The notes below the pieces were generated by a model. That model was given only the letters and a program-made list of their open reading frames with translations, searched no databases and had not been told where the DNA came from. From assembly GCA_963693315.1 (NCBI GenBank), contig OY856188.1:264611114-264675113 (forward strand): a stretch of 64,000 nucleotides of DNA, in the 5' to 3' direction. Made by a program: the position numbers and the translations under genes. Source of the stretch: Diogma glabrata. Its lineage: Eukaryota > Arthropoda > Insecta > Diptera > Cylindrotomidae. Numbering within the stretch: position 1 is the first letter of the stretch; the number at the start of each line of letters is the position of its first letter. This document shows, piece after piece, positions 33,741 to 46,305 of the stretch.

Positions 33741-35660
33741 TTCTATTAAAGGGATGTCCAAAGGTACTTAATTAAAACATGGTCTTGAGAAATCTTTGGA
33801 CAGCATAATTGATTCCAATTTAAGCCAAAATACATCTTTTTGATGCAGTAAGTAGATCCATCATGTGCTGCGAATGTCAATTTTAACAGTTTGACAGGAT
33901 TTAAACAAGTGAAAAATTGCAGAGGTTTTATATCAAGAAATAGTCCAGTGAAAAACACAAATTTATGCTTTTGTTGGACATAAACAAAAATTAGACATTT
34001 GTGCATATACATTTAAAATTATATTTCCAGTATACAGCTGACGTATTGCCGCTATCAGAAGAAAAAACTATCTCAAATACTAATGTTCTTGCTAATGAAT
34101 ATTTATGAGTTCTAAATGGATATAAAAACTGAGAAGATGGACTCTGGCATGGAGAAAATTCCCAATTTTAAGCCTGTAGCCGTCTGTTTTTTTTAATTTA
34201 TCACAAACGTTTGTAACAATCCAACATCATTCACCACTGAAAGCACAAAACATAAAAATTCCTTTAAAATAATAAAAATGAAAATGTCTGTAAAGATAAA
34301 CATAATTTTATTCAAATGCACAACTTTTTCATCTGCTTTTTGTATAACTCGTATTGTCTTTTGTTTGTATTTCTGTAATCTTAAGTTGACCAGAAGATTC
34401 ATTGTTTTTAATAAAAATATTCAACATAAAAGAACAAACCAGACATCTAAGAAGATAATTGTGGCTCATAAATTTTATTTCATGTATTAAGAAATTTTAT
34501 TTTAATTATATTGTTGTTAATATTTTAATTTTTGTTCAAAATAGATGAAATAATTAAATTCTAAAAAAAGGTCTACAATTGTGTTTATTTTTAAAGCTAG
34601 CAACTGTTAACAGTTAATTGTTTTTAATTGAAGATTGCCTTTTTATAGAAGGTTGTAAAAATACACTTAACCAACAAAGAAGTAGATTTAGAAGTCTTAT
34701 GATTGTAGTTCAATTTTTAATATTGATGAATAAATTTTTCAAAGCAATAAGATCTTCAAAAAATAAAAGATGAACACCTGACTTCAGTTAACAAGTCACT
34801 TTGATTTACATAATCTGACATTTAGTTACCTAAGAATCAAACACGTGAGCCTGCTGCTTCAACAATCAATAACGTTTTTTCTTTCAATTTTCTAGATAAA
34901 AAAATTCAAAAAGAAATCCATTCATCTCCATTCATGGAATTGCTCACTCCTTGATCTCTTTAAGAAATCTCATAAAAATTAACTTTTAAGAAATATTTTT
35001 GTCATTATAATATTTTTTTTCGTACAATTAAATACAAAAAGAAAAAGAAAATAAATTGAAAAATAACACAGAAAATAATGGAAAACATGAAAATAACTAA
35101 TGAAGAAGAAAAAGAAAAAAATGATTTTTCACTTAAATATAAAGGAAGAAAATTTATATTTTCATGTCATTTATCATTTTGTCAGGAGGTTTTTGCTCGT
35201 GTGCTCATTGTTTTTCATACTGGGTGATGGAGTTTTGCTGAAAATTTATTTAGAGTTATGGACGATGCCATAACAAATGTTGAAATCAATTTATAACAAA
35301 CAAAATTTATAGATTTTTATTAAAATTCTTTAATATATCATTTTGTTTGATTGAAATTTTAATGTTAATCTTTTAAGTGTAGTCTTATATATATTAAACT
35401 AATTTTAATTAAACTTATAAAAAATTTGTTTTGATAAAATAATGGCAGGAAAAAATGCTGTTTTTCGAATAATTAATTTTAAACAGCCTGTTACTATACT
35501 AACCTTATTCTAACTATTCCCACCGTGACCTCTACTTCGATCAAATATTCCTAAATTGCTATCATCATTTTAATTTATTTACTAAAAATCGTAGCCAAAT
35601 CAAAAGGAGACAATTATTTCAACTGAAAACATTTTAGGTAAGTTATGAGGATTGAGGAAC
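33741..35660. other. AT-rich unassigned stretch
   Basis: I see no gene or clear repeat. The minus frame at 33746-34012 (88 residues) has no motif I recognise. The frames at 34193-34490 lie in A/T runs. Confidence 0.4.
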
Positions 35661-35667
35661 TTCCAAC

Positions 35668-35740
35668 GATAAACATATGGTGTAGTGTTTAAGGTGTCGG
35701 ACATTAGATCAAAAGTTTGGGGTTCGATGTCTGGTCAAGT
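35668..35740 (+). repeat. tRNA-derived SINE head, copy 1
   Basis: TGGTGTAGTGTTTAAGGTG resembles an A box, and GGGGTTCGATGTC about 35 bases later resembles a B box. A similar pair occurs in two other places nearby. The T-rich continuation fits a degraded SINE. It is not a functional tRNA: the arms do not pair well. Confidence 0.55.
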
Positions 35741-35974
35741 ACATTTTTTTTTAATATTCTGTTTATAATACTTCTTCCAGTTGTTGTTTGACTTAGTCGA
35801 TTTCTGCTTATAAATTGGAAATTGCGAAAACCTTTAAATGCAAATAAAATGAAAACTACTGAAGGTATTCAACTAAAACTTGCTGTGAGGCATTAACGTA
35901 GCATTAGCTTTTGTTTAAGCCATACATAAAGCCCTAAATAAATTATCAAACTTTTGAAGAAAAAACTTTTGTTT

Positions 35975-36027
35975 TCGTCCAGGATCAAACCCGCAATCGA
36001 ATATTCTGAAGTCGGCATCGTAACCAC
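35975..36027 (-). repeat. tRNA-derived SINE head, copy 2, 3' part
   Basis: The minus strand reads GTGGTTACGATGCCGACTTC and then GCGGGTTTGATCCTGG, an A-box remnant and a B box. The A box is split by the hAT insertion; its other part lies at 38808-38832 (TGGTAGAGTT on the minus strand). Confidence 0.5.
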
Positions 36028-36799
36028 CAGTTGCGGTTTTAAGCACAGGCAAACCAGGCATTTGTCGGTGGCCTCGAATTTTTTTTTCTTAGTACAAGTA
36101 ATATAAAAAATTTTTCTTAATAAAATGAATATAAACAACGAAACTCATTTATTAAAATTCAATATAATGTATGCGTACAGTATTTTTATAAACAGTATTT
36201 TTATAAAATATTTAACTTTACATATACATCTATTATTATGTATGTAGCAATTGTTTTTGCGTTATGCATAATGCCTGGCAACCATATAAAAGAGTATGCG
36301 GTTTCTAGTCTCATATACATAAACGAAATTTGAAATTTTTTCTAAGCCTACTAGATTTTTTTTAACATTTCACAGTTATTATATTTTTGTGAATATATGA
36401 TTGCTATAGCTATAGTGTGATTGTTATTGGTATAAAAAATGTTGTGTTATGATTGTGTGCGAGCTACAATTTTTTGGTATAATGTAAGTAATGAATGATG
36501 TAAAAATAGAGATTATTTGTTTTCCATTTCACTTCTAAATTATAATTCTTATAGTTCAGACGTTCTTTTTTGGTGTTCTTAGTAATTTATGCGATTTTAA
36601 TATTGACGATTTTTGCTTTTCTCCTGGTTATTCTTCTGATTATACATTTTATATTGACGACTTCTGCTCTTTCCTTGGCTATTCTTCTGATTATTCACTT
36701 TTATATTAATATTATATAAATTATATTATATAAAAATTAAAATGTTAAAATTAATCAGGAAGAAGTACGAATTGAAGAATTTTTTTGTGGTTTTTTCAC

Positions 36800-38561
36800 A
36801 TAACTGATAGCACTGGTTCAGGTTTAGTTGAATTTTTTTTAAATTTATTAGCTGAGTATAATTTGGATCAAATGAATTGTCGCGGGCAATCGTATGATAA
36901 TGGTGCTAACATGCGAGGGCAATAGAAAGGGGTTCAAGCTTTAATCAAAGAAAAAAATCCCAGAGCTCTTTACGTTCCATGTGCTAAACACACATTTAAT
37001 CTAATGGTATGTGATGCTGCGAAATCAGTATCAATTGCAATTAACTTTTTGGGAACTGTTCAACGAATTTTTACATTTTTTGCTGCATCAACCGTTCGAT
37101 GGGACATACTGCAAAGTGTTTGTAAAATGACTGTTAAATTAAATAAATGTAAAATTTTTGCTTTTCGATTTATGGCCTGTTTAAGGTAACAAACCTGGTA
37201 TTTTGACTTATTTCGCTTAAATTGACATCTAGAGATTCCAACCAGCATATTTTTTCAATTTTTTTTTGGACAAAAATTTTGCAAAATAAGCATGTACTAA
37301 CCCCTTACCTGTTTTTTTAGCGAGAAAAAAAGATGTCGCAAATCTTGGGGAATGGCATATAAACTGAAAGGTGGGTCCAAAACCATTCCCTACCTCAAGT
37401 TATAGCATAATTGGTGAGTGGGTTTAGCCACAGCACCAGCTTTGGTTTCAAATGTAAAATTTTGGCTTTTCGATTTATGGCCTGTTTAAGATAGCAAACC
37501 TGGTATTTTGACTTATTTCGCTTAAATTGACATATTATCAGATACGCGTTGGGAAAGCCGTATAAATAGTATAAAAGTTGTAAAAGATATTTTGGTTCAA
37601 ATTATAGAAGCTTTATACAAAGTTGCAGATTCAAGTTCAATTGGAGTTGCTGTTTCTGAAGTTAACGGTCTTGCGAATGAGATATCCTCATATCAATTTA
37701 TACTTTCACTTACAATTTGGCAATATCATATTGTATGAAATTAATAAAGTAAGTAAAGTTATGCAGAATCCCTCGGCAGATATTTCTATTATGATAAAAT
37801 TGGTGGAAACTACGAACAAATTTTTAGAATGATTCAGAAATGATGAATCATTTGAAGCGATTATTAAAAAATCTGAAGAAATAGCTATAAAATTAGGTAC
37901 TGAGCCAGTATTCCCTCAAGTGCGGCTTAGCCGAAAACGACGTTTTTTTGAATATGAAGCAACTGATACACCTCTAAAGTCTAAATGGAAAGTCTAAATA
38001 TAAAGTAGATTTTTTTAATGCAATAATTGATGTTGCATTAGTAAGCTTAAATAAAAGATTCAAAATGCTTCTTTCATACAACAAAATATTTGGTTTTTTA
38101 ACCCGTACCGAAAAAAGGCGAAATTTAGATGCAAATGAATTGTTGAATGATTGTAAAAATTTAGAAATATCACTGAGAAATCCTAGTACAGAAGAATCGG
38201 ACGTGAACCATGAAGAGTTATACTCGGAAATAAATACATTTTTAAGAATTGAAGCTTCGGCGGAATCGAAAGATGCACTGGAAATTTTGAAGTATATTAC
38301 GGCAAATTCTTTAATCGAAATTTTTCCAAATTTATTTATTGCCCTACGAATTTACTAACTTCCCCTATTTCAGTGGCAAGCGCAGAGAGATCATTTTCCA
38401 AATTAAAATTCATAAAAAACTATTTACGTTCCACTATGGGTCAAGACCGCTTATCTGCCTTAGCTTTAATTTCCATTGAAAATAAAATAAGTCGGTCCTT
38501 AGACTGTTCTGATTTAATTGATGAGTTTGCGTCTTTAAAAGTCCGAAAGGTTAAGTTTTAA
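36800..38561 (+). pseudogene. hAT transposase (ZMYM/DUF4371 type), broken
   Basis: The plus strand reads CRGQSYDNGANMRGQ, then a stop, then NPRALYVPCAKHTFNLMV, RWDILQSV, SDTRWESR (after an intervening insertion) and finally SVASAERSFSKLKFIKNYL with RLSALALISIEN. These are the RNase H-like core and C-terminal dimerisation segments of hAT transposases of the zinc-finger-MYM-like group, which cut and paste their own DNA. Defects include in-frame stops (about 36922 and 37830), frameshifts near 37700-37800 and 37980, and a 390-bp insertion between VKL and SDTRWES. The BED/TTF zinc finger normally upstream is not visible. The natural stop is the TAA at 38559-38561. Confidence 0.9.
37145..37533. repeat. 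insertion in hAT 1 bounded by 84-bp direct repeats
   Basis: An 84-base segment (37145-37228; starts AAATGTAAAATTTTTGC and contains CGATTTATGGCCTGTTTAAG) recurs at 37450-37533 with about three differences. The 220 bases between contain CCAGCATATTTTTTCAA, shared with 39347 and 39690. The block interrupts the transposase reading frame. Confidence 0.8.
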
Positions 38562-38807
38562 GTCAATGTAATCGATCCTCCTAAAATCTGCGAAAAAAAT
38601 AAATGGTACTGCATTTTGAGGAGTCTTATTAGTGCATCTCCATCCAAAATAAAAAAAATACTTTATGTACATTTAAAACCTATGTGCGTTTTTTGTTTCG
38701 TTACGTTCTAATAAATATTCAAAATACAATAGAACACAAGAATTAAAAACTCAACTAATATAATAGAAAACTTGCCTATGGCCTCGCAAATGGTAAATCC
38801 GCCACTG

Positions 38808-38832
38808 GTAACCACAACTCTACCAGTTCATA
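38808..38832 (-). repeat. SINE copy 2, 5' part, displaced by hAT 1
   Basis: On the minus strand this is GAACTGGTAGAGTTGTGGTT. Joined across the target duplication to 36027 it restores an A-box-like sequence. Confidence 0.45.
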
Positions 38833-39002
38833 TGTTGTATTAATGTTGGATGTTCCTCAAACATTACCCAAGATATTTTGAAGTTGAAATAATATTTTAA
38901 TATATCCCCTGAATGTCATATTTACATTATATTTTTTACTCGAACATATAAATTGAATAAAATTTTATTAAGCCTTATTCAATTGATTAAAAAAAATTGT
39001 CT

Positions 39003-39072
39003 AGACGAGTTTTCGAACCCCGGACATTCAAATCCACAGACCGACATCACATCCACTACTCCACGAATTTAC
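39003..39072 (-). repeat. tRNA-derived SINE head, copy 3
   Basis: The minus strand has GTGGAGTAGTGGATGTGATG (A-box-like) and CGGGGTTCGAAAAC (B-box-like) about 30 bases apart. The GTCGGTCTG middle resembles the CGGAC of copy 1. Another possible fragment (GTTGGTGGAGTAGTGAG, minus strand) lies near 39785-39810. Confidence 0.55.
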
Positions 39073-39329
39073 TTATTATATTGATTAAAAAGTCATAGTT
39101 AACCTAACTAATTTTTTTTTAAATTAAAAAATAATATTTCAACGTCTCACAAAATTCAGATATATATTATTTTGTAACAAATTTACCATACAATATAAAT
39201 AAAACAATTATAATTTTTTTGATGAATTAAAATGTTTAATCATTAAACATAAAGTTTTCAATGTTTATATAATATTATAAATAATAAGTTGTTGTAGATA
39301 AAAATGATTGTAAGATGATGCAAGCTGGT

Positions 39330-39745
39330 CTTGAGTTTCAAATTTCATATTTTTTCAATTTTTTTTTTGGCAAAAATTGAAAAAATATGCTGGCAGGAAG
39401 CTAAAGATATTCATTTAATCGAAATTAGTCAAAATTGTCGTTTGCAACGTTAAACTGGCCATAAATCGAAAATCACAAATTTTGCATTCAAAACGAAAAT
39501 TAGTGCCATTGCTAAATCGTTGTTCGATTAAGCTCAAACTTCAGCACGGTTCATGTTTTGGACCTAACTTTCAGTTTATATATCACTCGCCAAAATTTGA
39601 GACAACTCATATTTTTCGACTAAAAAAATGGCATACCACTGTCATATTTTGTAAAATTTTTGTCAAAAAAAAAATGAAAAACTATGCTGGCAGGAATCTC
39701 TAGATATCCATGTGATTGATATTAATCAAAATACCAAGTTTGCTA
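39330..39745 (-). repeat. dispersed repeat family D, copy near 39.5 kb
   Basis: The block contains GGCCATAAATCGAAAATC, AAGCTCAAACTTCAGCACGG and two ATGCTGGCAGGAA segments, and corresponds in reverse to 53510-53640. It also contains a hairpin at 39347-39391 (CATATTTTTTCAATTTTT and its complement). Confidence 0.6.
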
Positions 39746-39799
39746 CGTTAAACTGGCTATCATAAAATCACCAGGACCAGGCTAACATTTTACTCACTA

Positions 39800-41570
39800 C
39801 TCCACCAACTGATACTTATCATTCTTATCTACTTTTATATAAATTTTGTAAGATCGTAAAACAATATTTTCATAAAATCGAAAAAAAATATTGAAGGGTC
39901 AAACTGTTTTTTGAAATCCATAGAAATTAGTTATAACAAAATCCTGGCCAATGACATAAAGTTTGATTTTTGAGTCCAAAAATGTTCTGATATTTAACCT
40001 CAATTGACAAACTGCTCTAGGAATGGCAGCATGTTTAGTGGATATTTAGGTCTAGTATTCTAAAAAAGAATGAAAACACTCCTTTCACCCCATTTTTGGT
40101 TTGTCACTGATTGCATGCCATAGACCCATTTTGATTAACTTTGAAATATGTTCCGGATCTGAAAAAGAAAGGACTGATTAGTTTCTGGGTGGTTCTTAAC
40201 AATTAAAATAATGCGGTTTTATCGAATAGCTGTTTGTTTAAAATCTCGAAAACTTTTCATCGTTTGGTAGTTTATCTTTAACTGTTAGCCAATATTTTTA
40301 TGTAAATTTCACATTTAAATTGTTATAAAATATTAAAGCTTTAATATATACTTACAGGTTTCAACTTCAAGAGTCATCCTTCAAAATTTCAGTATAGGTT
40401 AATCAGTCTTACTAGACAAATACCAATCTTTCGGAATATTTAAACGTCTTAAGTTGGTGTTTCAAGATTTAATTCAAAATTATACTTAAACTTACATATA
40501 TACCTTCGAAATATTCTAAGTAGTAAAGAAAAACCATATTTGTTTTTAATTTTTCAGATATTTTTACAAATTTATTTCTTCAATTAAATATTTTTATTTT
40601 TATTTATTTTATATTTAAATTAAATATTAGTTTAGTATATATTAATTGTATTTATTTATTTTTTAATTTATTTTTCAAACATAAGGCATTTTATTACAGT
40701 TATTATTTACAACATTATTTTAAATTTACTTTTATATTTATATCTTTCTAATAAATTGATCATAATTTTTTTTTATTGATCGTTAATTGTATTATTATAG
40801 GCCGAAGGCTATAACCTCTTTAATTTGTTTTCCATATACAAGAAAATATTAATGTGTTGATAATACGAATTTAATGTTTATTTTTTTTTGGGGAAAATGT
40901 ACATAAAAAACAAAGGATAGAATACATAAAAAAAAGTAAAACAGGTGTAAAATCTTAAATAAAAATAAAAATAGATTAAAAAGAATAAAAATAGAAAATA
41001 GTAAATGAATATAATCTTACAATAACCGATAAAAAATGGAGTTTTGGTTTTATTGAAACTTAAACTGTGTTTCGACCAATAAATACTATTCAAATTAATG
41101 ATTTGGTTTTTGAATTACATTTTAAGTTAGTACTCTATGCTTTTTCTAGTACAAACTGGAAAAATTTATTCTAATTTTCACTATTAATATATTAACTTGT
41201 TTTATGTACATCTACTTTAATTACTCTTCCTATACAAACTTATATTAATATAATTATTTACAATGGTTTTAAATTTAATACAAATTAATAAAAAGCCACA
41301 AAACAACAATAAATGCCAATGATATTAATTATTGTATTCAAAATTTGTTTAAGGTTTTATTTTTAGTTAAATCATTTTGATATTTTTTACCAATTATATT
41401 ATTTTTAAAAATCAAATTTCATAATTTCATTTTAATTTTTTTGTTTTTCCTAAACGTTTTCGGTTTATTCATATAATTAAACAATTATACGGTTATCACA
41501 ATTTTTCTGACTTAAATTAATATGTATTTTTTATATAGTAGAAAATAAAAAGTTCTGGTAATGTTTTTAT
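39800..41570. other. AT-rich unassigned stretch
   Basis: I see no gene. From 40540 to 41540 the DNA is extremely AT-rich with no motif. Confidence 0.45.
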
Positions 41571-42469
41571 TTTACTCTTTTTAATGGTTTGAGATCGGAA
41601 ATACCATCTGTAAACGGTAACTCTCTAATTCGTGAACCGCATGTTATGGATAGCAAATAATTAATAATACATTCCGTATCCGGGCCGCCCCTAAGACCAA
41701 ACCCTACTCCACTCTATTTTACCTGAAACCATTTTTCTTCCACCATTTCCCTCCTAAACTTAGAGAAATATTGAACCTGTTTCTGAGTAGAGTCCCCAAG
41801 GTTAAAGTAACTAAAGTTAAAATCATATGTAGCATAGGTTATCTGACTGATTCAGACACATAGGAAAATAACTGTCCCTACATTTAAAGTACAATGTTAA
41901 GAAGTCATCATTCATCACAAAGAACGTTGCCCCTTATAAGAGGCAAAATCAAAACAGAAGATAGTGAAAGTGGTTAAAGGGTTAAGGTTCAACCTTCAAA
42001 GATAATAAACCAAGGAATCGAATGAAAATCCCAACGGATTTAGATTCATAAAAGATCCTTAAAATTATTCGTCATATTAGTAGAGTAAGAGAAGCGGTGG
42101 GAGACTGAGAGATTATCCATGTTATTAACAAGAAGTAAGTTGCTCAATGGAGTTCCGCTAAAAATGTATTACACAAACCTTCACCACTCCAACTCGCTAT
42201 AGCGGCACTTCTAGTCCGACTCTCAAAAGAGGATGAAGAGATCGTTTTGACTCAGGAACCACGGGATATAAACGCTCAGCATTCGGGCTCAGAACCCCAT
42301 AAACTTCAATAACCCATCTGAAATCCAGAACTATAAACTCCTTGATGTGTGGAACAAAGTTGTATGGTGTAACGAAGTAGTCTGGTGCTCGACGACGCAA
42401 TTGGATAAATCCCGGGTTTATAGTTTCACTATTTTTCTTTATACACCAAGTTCGCATTGGCTGAGACTT
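41571..42469. other. more complex block, possibly a decayed retroelement
   Basis: The base composition is less AT-biased than on either side. A minus-strand frame at 42197-42457 (86 residues; WVIEVYGVLSPNAERLYPVV) is the most protein-like part, but I cannot place it in a family. It lies directly upstream of composite repeat copy 1. Confidence 0.35.
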
Positions 42470-44600
42470 TCATAATGGTTTGTTTCTGTACTCAATCCAT
42501 GGTCATAATTGAGTATCGTTTCCACCACAAAATTTACTATCCTCAAGTAGTTGTGTAATATTTCGCAATGTGAACTCTGATACTTAGCCTAGGTTCGTCA
42601 ACCACTACAAAAATTCATTAAAGTAGTTGGGTAACGTTTGTCAAATGTAATTTCCTTTGATTTAAAATTGTATTCATAGTCCCGCTACAATCAATCGTCT
42701 ATTAATTAATAATATCCTTCACGGTAGTTTCCTCTGTGTTATTCATAATCTTTGATCGCTGAAAAACTATTATAAAATCGGTCGTTATTTCTCATTAATC
42801 CATGCTCATGTTATTTACCTATAAAGTTCAGTCAAATGTTTTGTAAATGGTTTCTTTCTTTGAAAGATTTTCCAAATTTCTATTATAAGTAAATTTCTAT
42901 AATAAAATAAAGTTATAGAAATCGACGTGAGTTTTGATTAGCCATTATTGGTTCACGCTAAGAGCTCACTGCCACACCCTGTTAACGTAAATTTGATCGA
43001 TTGGTGGACTTATGTACGATAATCAATAAAAACGCAATCCAAAGCAGGAACGTTGACCTAAGATGTCAACCATCGTCACCAGGTGTATCGGGGCAGTGAC
43101 TTCCTGGAGGCAAGTGGTTCGGTGAAATGTTTGGCTAACTCATAGTCAGGATTGCGATGTAGAAGAAGGACAGGAATACTATGGGGAGAGTTTCATTTTA
43201 TTTTTATTATTAAATTAGAGTTATGAATGAGTATGGATGCGTGTATATATGAGTGTGAATGTGAGGGGTTCGAGGGATGCATAATTTATAAGAAAATGTT
43301 TATATTATTATTCCTATATATAACCGTGTAGACGAAGGTCAAAGGTAGGATACATTTCTATACAACTAAATTTCTTTTTTTTACTTTGTTCTCTTTAATT
43401 GAATTAATGTATTCATAGGTTTATGTTTTTTTATTGGAAGGACGATGTTAAAAATTTATTTTGCTAAACCGTGCAACGTAACATTACCTTTTTATCATAT
43501 TTATTGGGGCGTACCATTTTCATACGACAAACCGTTCGATACTTACATAAAAAAAAATCCCATTTTTTTTTTGTTTTCAAATTAATGGATTGGATAAATT
43601 ACTGTTAGTTTCTGCCAATACAAATGCGTCTTTGTGATACAGACAAAGAAGAAATTTAAAACCGCTTGGAAACAAACTGCGCGATGTTGAATATGGTGCG
43701 TGTTTTATAATACCATCCGATTTTGTTATTCAAAAAACAACCAAAATCTACTGCGTTCGTCCCGAAATGAGATTAGGGGAAATTGATTTGGACGGTAATG
43801 TATTGTAGCTCATGAATTAAAGAAGGTTGTATTACATCTAGCACCAAACAAAGCGGTGTTGGATGAAATAAATTTGAGTGGACCTGAAATGTCATCATCT
43901 TTTACCGATAATTTTGTAGCGATTCTCAGGTCAGCTGCAGCATTGATGAGTTCATGAAAGGATCAATTTGGGGATATTCATATGATATTTATAGTAAATA
44001 ATACCCTACTGATTGTACTAACAAGGTAATTATAAATTATTTAATTACATTTATTTTTTTTTTGTCTAATGATATTAATTATAATGAATCATATAATTTA
44101 AAGGAATAAAAAAATAATAACGTAGAATATTCGTTTTTTTCCTCCTAAATTTAAAGTACAACCCTTTGATAAAAATCAATTAAAAGAATTTTCAACCCAA
44201 TTAAGTTATACCGAGGTTCTTGTTAACCGAAATTAACTTAGGTAATAAGGTATAGTATTGAGTTAGGCAATAAATTGATTTAGGTTGAGGATGTGTTTGC
44301 GTGTGAATGGCGAGAGCGGGTGAATTTTCGAGTGGGTGTAGGGTTGGACGTGCTGATCGTGGTTCTTTCGCCTAGGGTGTCGCCAGAGTCTCATTCTTTC
44401 ACTTGCTTTGTTCCATTTCCGTGTATATCATGTTTATCGCCTACCATTCAGTTATTTGTGCTGAAGTAGCAGGAACTCTTACTCGATCCCAATGGTTGAA
44501 GCTAGTCCAAGGGTTATATAAACCTCATCCAGCTACGTGACCTGCTATGCCGCTTCATTGGCTCGCCAATGAATCAGCACTTCATTACAATGGTAAGGCT
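42470..44600 (+). repeat. composite repeat, copy 1
   Basis: The 5' module (42480-42980) has ACTCAATCCATGGTCAT, AGTTGTGTAATATTTCGCA and ATCGACGTGAG, and pairs with 47370-47700. The 3' module (44270-44600) has GGGTTGGACGTGCTGATCGT, TGCTGAAGTAGCAGGA, GACCTGCTATGCC and a terminal CTTCATTACAA, and pairs with 49900-50212 and 58235-58493. In between, 43600-43990 has short protein-like frames (RDVEYGACFIIPSDFV) that I cannot assign. Confidence 0.6.
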
Positions 44601-44994
44601 TTTTTTTAGCATAATATGACTTGAATAGCTAACTAAAACGACAACAATATGGTCACCATCATCATGGAGATTATCCAAAACCGACTTTGAGAGGTCTCAT
44701 CGCATAAGACGTATGATTAACACGAAAAATGTCAAAGCTTATCATGTCATCTGAGGAAGTTCAGACACCAACGAAACAGGTGAGTATATATTTGACACCA
44801 CGTTACAGAGGATTGGTATTCGGATCGGTTACTCCAGAATCCTGTACAAGCATAGGATTAAGCGAAAGAACACTGACTACATCACCCTAAACGGTAGTGA
44901 GTTTTATCCACATATACTTCAAACTAAGCCTGAAGGATAATATGCAAACTCTCTCACCTACCAGGATTTTTCACAAGAGGCAGAAAGCACGGAG

Positions 44995-45580
44995 GGGGGG
45001 AAGTAGTGGAAATATTTTTGGATGGATCCAAACTCACAAGTAGAATACGAACGGAGCATTTTCAAAACAAGCTTTCTTTTTGTTAAATATTAACCTCAGT
45101 ATACATCCATCCGAACCCACTTCAAGCTGCATTGAAATCGTTAGATGCAGTAGTAAAAGAGATGCAAAAGCAAAATCACAGTAGTAAAAGAGAAATCGCT
45201 AAATGCATTCAAAAGACACTAAGTAGCCGTTCATCTCTGAACGAGATAGTGAAACAGCATGCTATCCATTCTATACGGATGTCATGTCACAGTAGTTTTA
45301 TGATCAACTATATAACGGACGCAGTTTCTAAGCAAGGGGTTGAACTGGATGAACTTATACCACTTATACCTCTCTTAAGCAACTAACATATGATAGGGCT
45401 ACCTGCATAGGCGAAAGCTTTTTAAATCTTAGACCCCGCAGTATTTTTAGTAGTTATCATTGGTCACTGTCTCGTTAAGGAACATGTAAATTTATCCGGC
45501 CCACCAATGACTTCTACAGAAGAAGTAAGAAAGGAAGAGGAAACAGTGGCCCATCTACTTTATGCGTATCCAAAACCCAT
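44995..45580 (+). pseudogene. fragment of an I/R1/LOA-type LINE: RNase H end
   Basis: The plus strand reads VEIFLDGSKLTS near 45010, then LQAALKSLDAVVKEM near 45125, then GHCLVKEH near 45460, and EEETVAHLLYAYP near 45537. This order (DGSK, QAELxAL, then GHC-xxH-xRLG and E-ETVxHLLxxCP) is that of the RNase H and terminal Cys motif of I/R1/LOA LINE pol proteins. Stops and frameshifts abound, and several Cys are replaced. The open frame at 45132-45386 covers only part of it and its C-terminal half is out of register. Upstream RT is not recognisable. Confidence 0.6.
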
Positions 45581-45599
45581 TAACGACGAATTTATTTTA

Positions 45600-46300
45600 C
45601 AACGCATGTATTAAAAAAGCATAAGCTTTAGATGGTTTAAGTAGACGAAGAGAGATCCACAGTATTACCAGTGATCCGTGCATTACTACTACAATCGTAT
45701 CTGTTTGGTTGCTTCCGATCAACTGTTTATTTGAAAATTTACTCACTTCAACTTTGATCTTGTAATTCGTTTTTGATGAAACTCCGTATATTAGCATTAA
45801 GTGTGGCTTCGCATAGTTGAAATAGCTTTTACGCAAAATTTGACAAGAGAGAAGTGAAGAATGGTTTCACCAGGAACTGTTAATTTGAACATTAATAAGT
45901 TTTGTTAATTTTATTCGACGTTGCGAAATTGAAATTCGGTACAAAAGCTTTAAGTACGTTTTTTTTTTTCAAAGTTCTAAAGGTTTTGGACAGCATTAGA
46001 CTATGAGGGCAAGATTGAAGAAGATACGTGGAGCAAATGATTGTTTGAACCGAACAAATGATTATTTGAAACATAAAAACCTTTTATTTCTTTTATTCGA
46101 TTTTGGTTTTCATTTCAGCCACTTTTGAATAACAGAAACAATTAGAAATTATCAGATGGTCACAAAATGTAATCCACTTAGATTAGCTAAAGCAATAGAG
46201 ATAAAACGGTTAAAGTTTAAGAATTTTAAACAAAATAGGAATCAAAAGCCGAAATAAATAGTAAATTTTTACAAAAACCACAAATTTTAACTTAAATACT
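45600..46300. other. unassigned stretch
   Basis: I see no gene. The minus frames at 45597-45836 and 45892-46074 lack motifs. Confidence 0.4.
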
Positions 46301-46305
46301 AGAAA

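Larger units (their letters stand above)
36028..38807 (+). mobile_element. hAT DNA transposon 1 with 8-bp target duplication
   Basis: The element starts CAGTTGCGGTTTTA and ends with the complement of CAGTGGCGGATTTA (12 of 14 matching), typical hAT termini. GTAACCAC flanks it at 36020-36027 and 38808-38815. Inside is a broken transposase. The insertion site is the A box of a tRNA-like SINE read on the minus strand. Confidence 0.92.

Noticed and set aside
33746..34012. Minus-strand frame of 88 residues near the LINE 5' end
   Set aside because: I looked for Tc1/mariner or P-element motifs and found none. It is probably chance.
35668..39072. Functional tRNA genes
   Set aside because: A- and B-box-like words are present, but acceptor and anticodon stems do not pair and no terminator is placed correctly. 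SINE heads fit better.
42197..42457. Minus-strand frame of 86 residues as a gene
   Set aside because: It looks protein-like, but no start context, splice site or recognised family supports it. I kept it only as part of an unassigned block.
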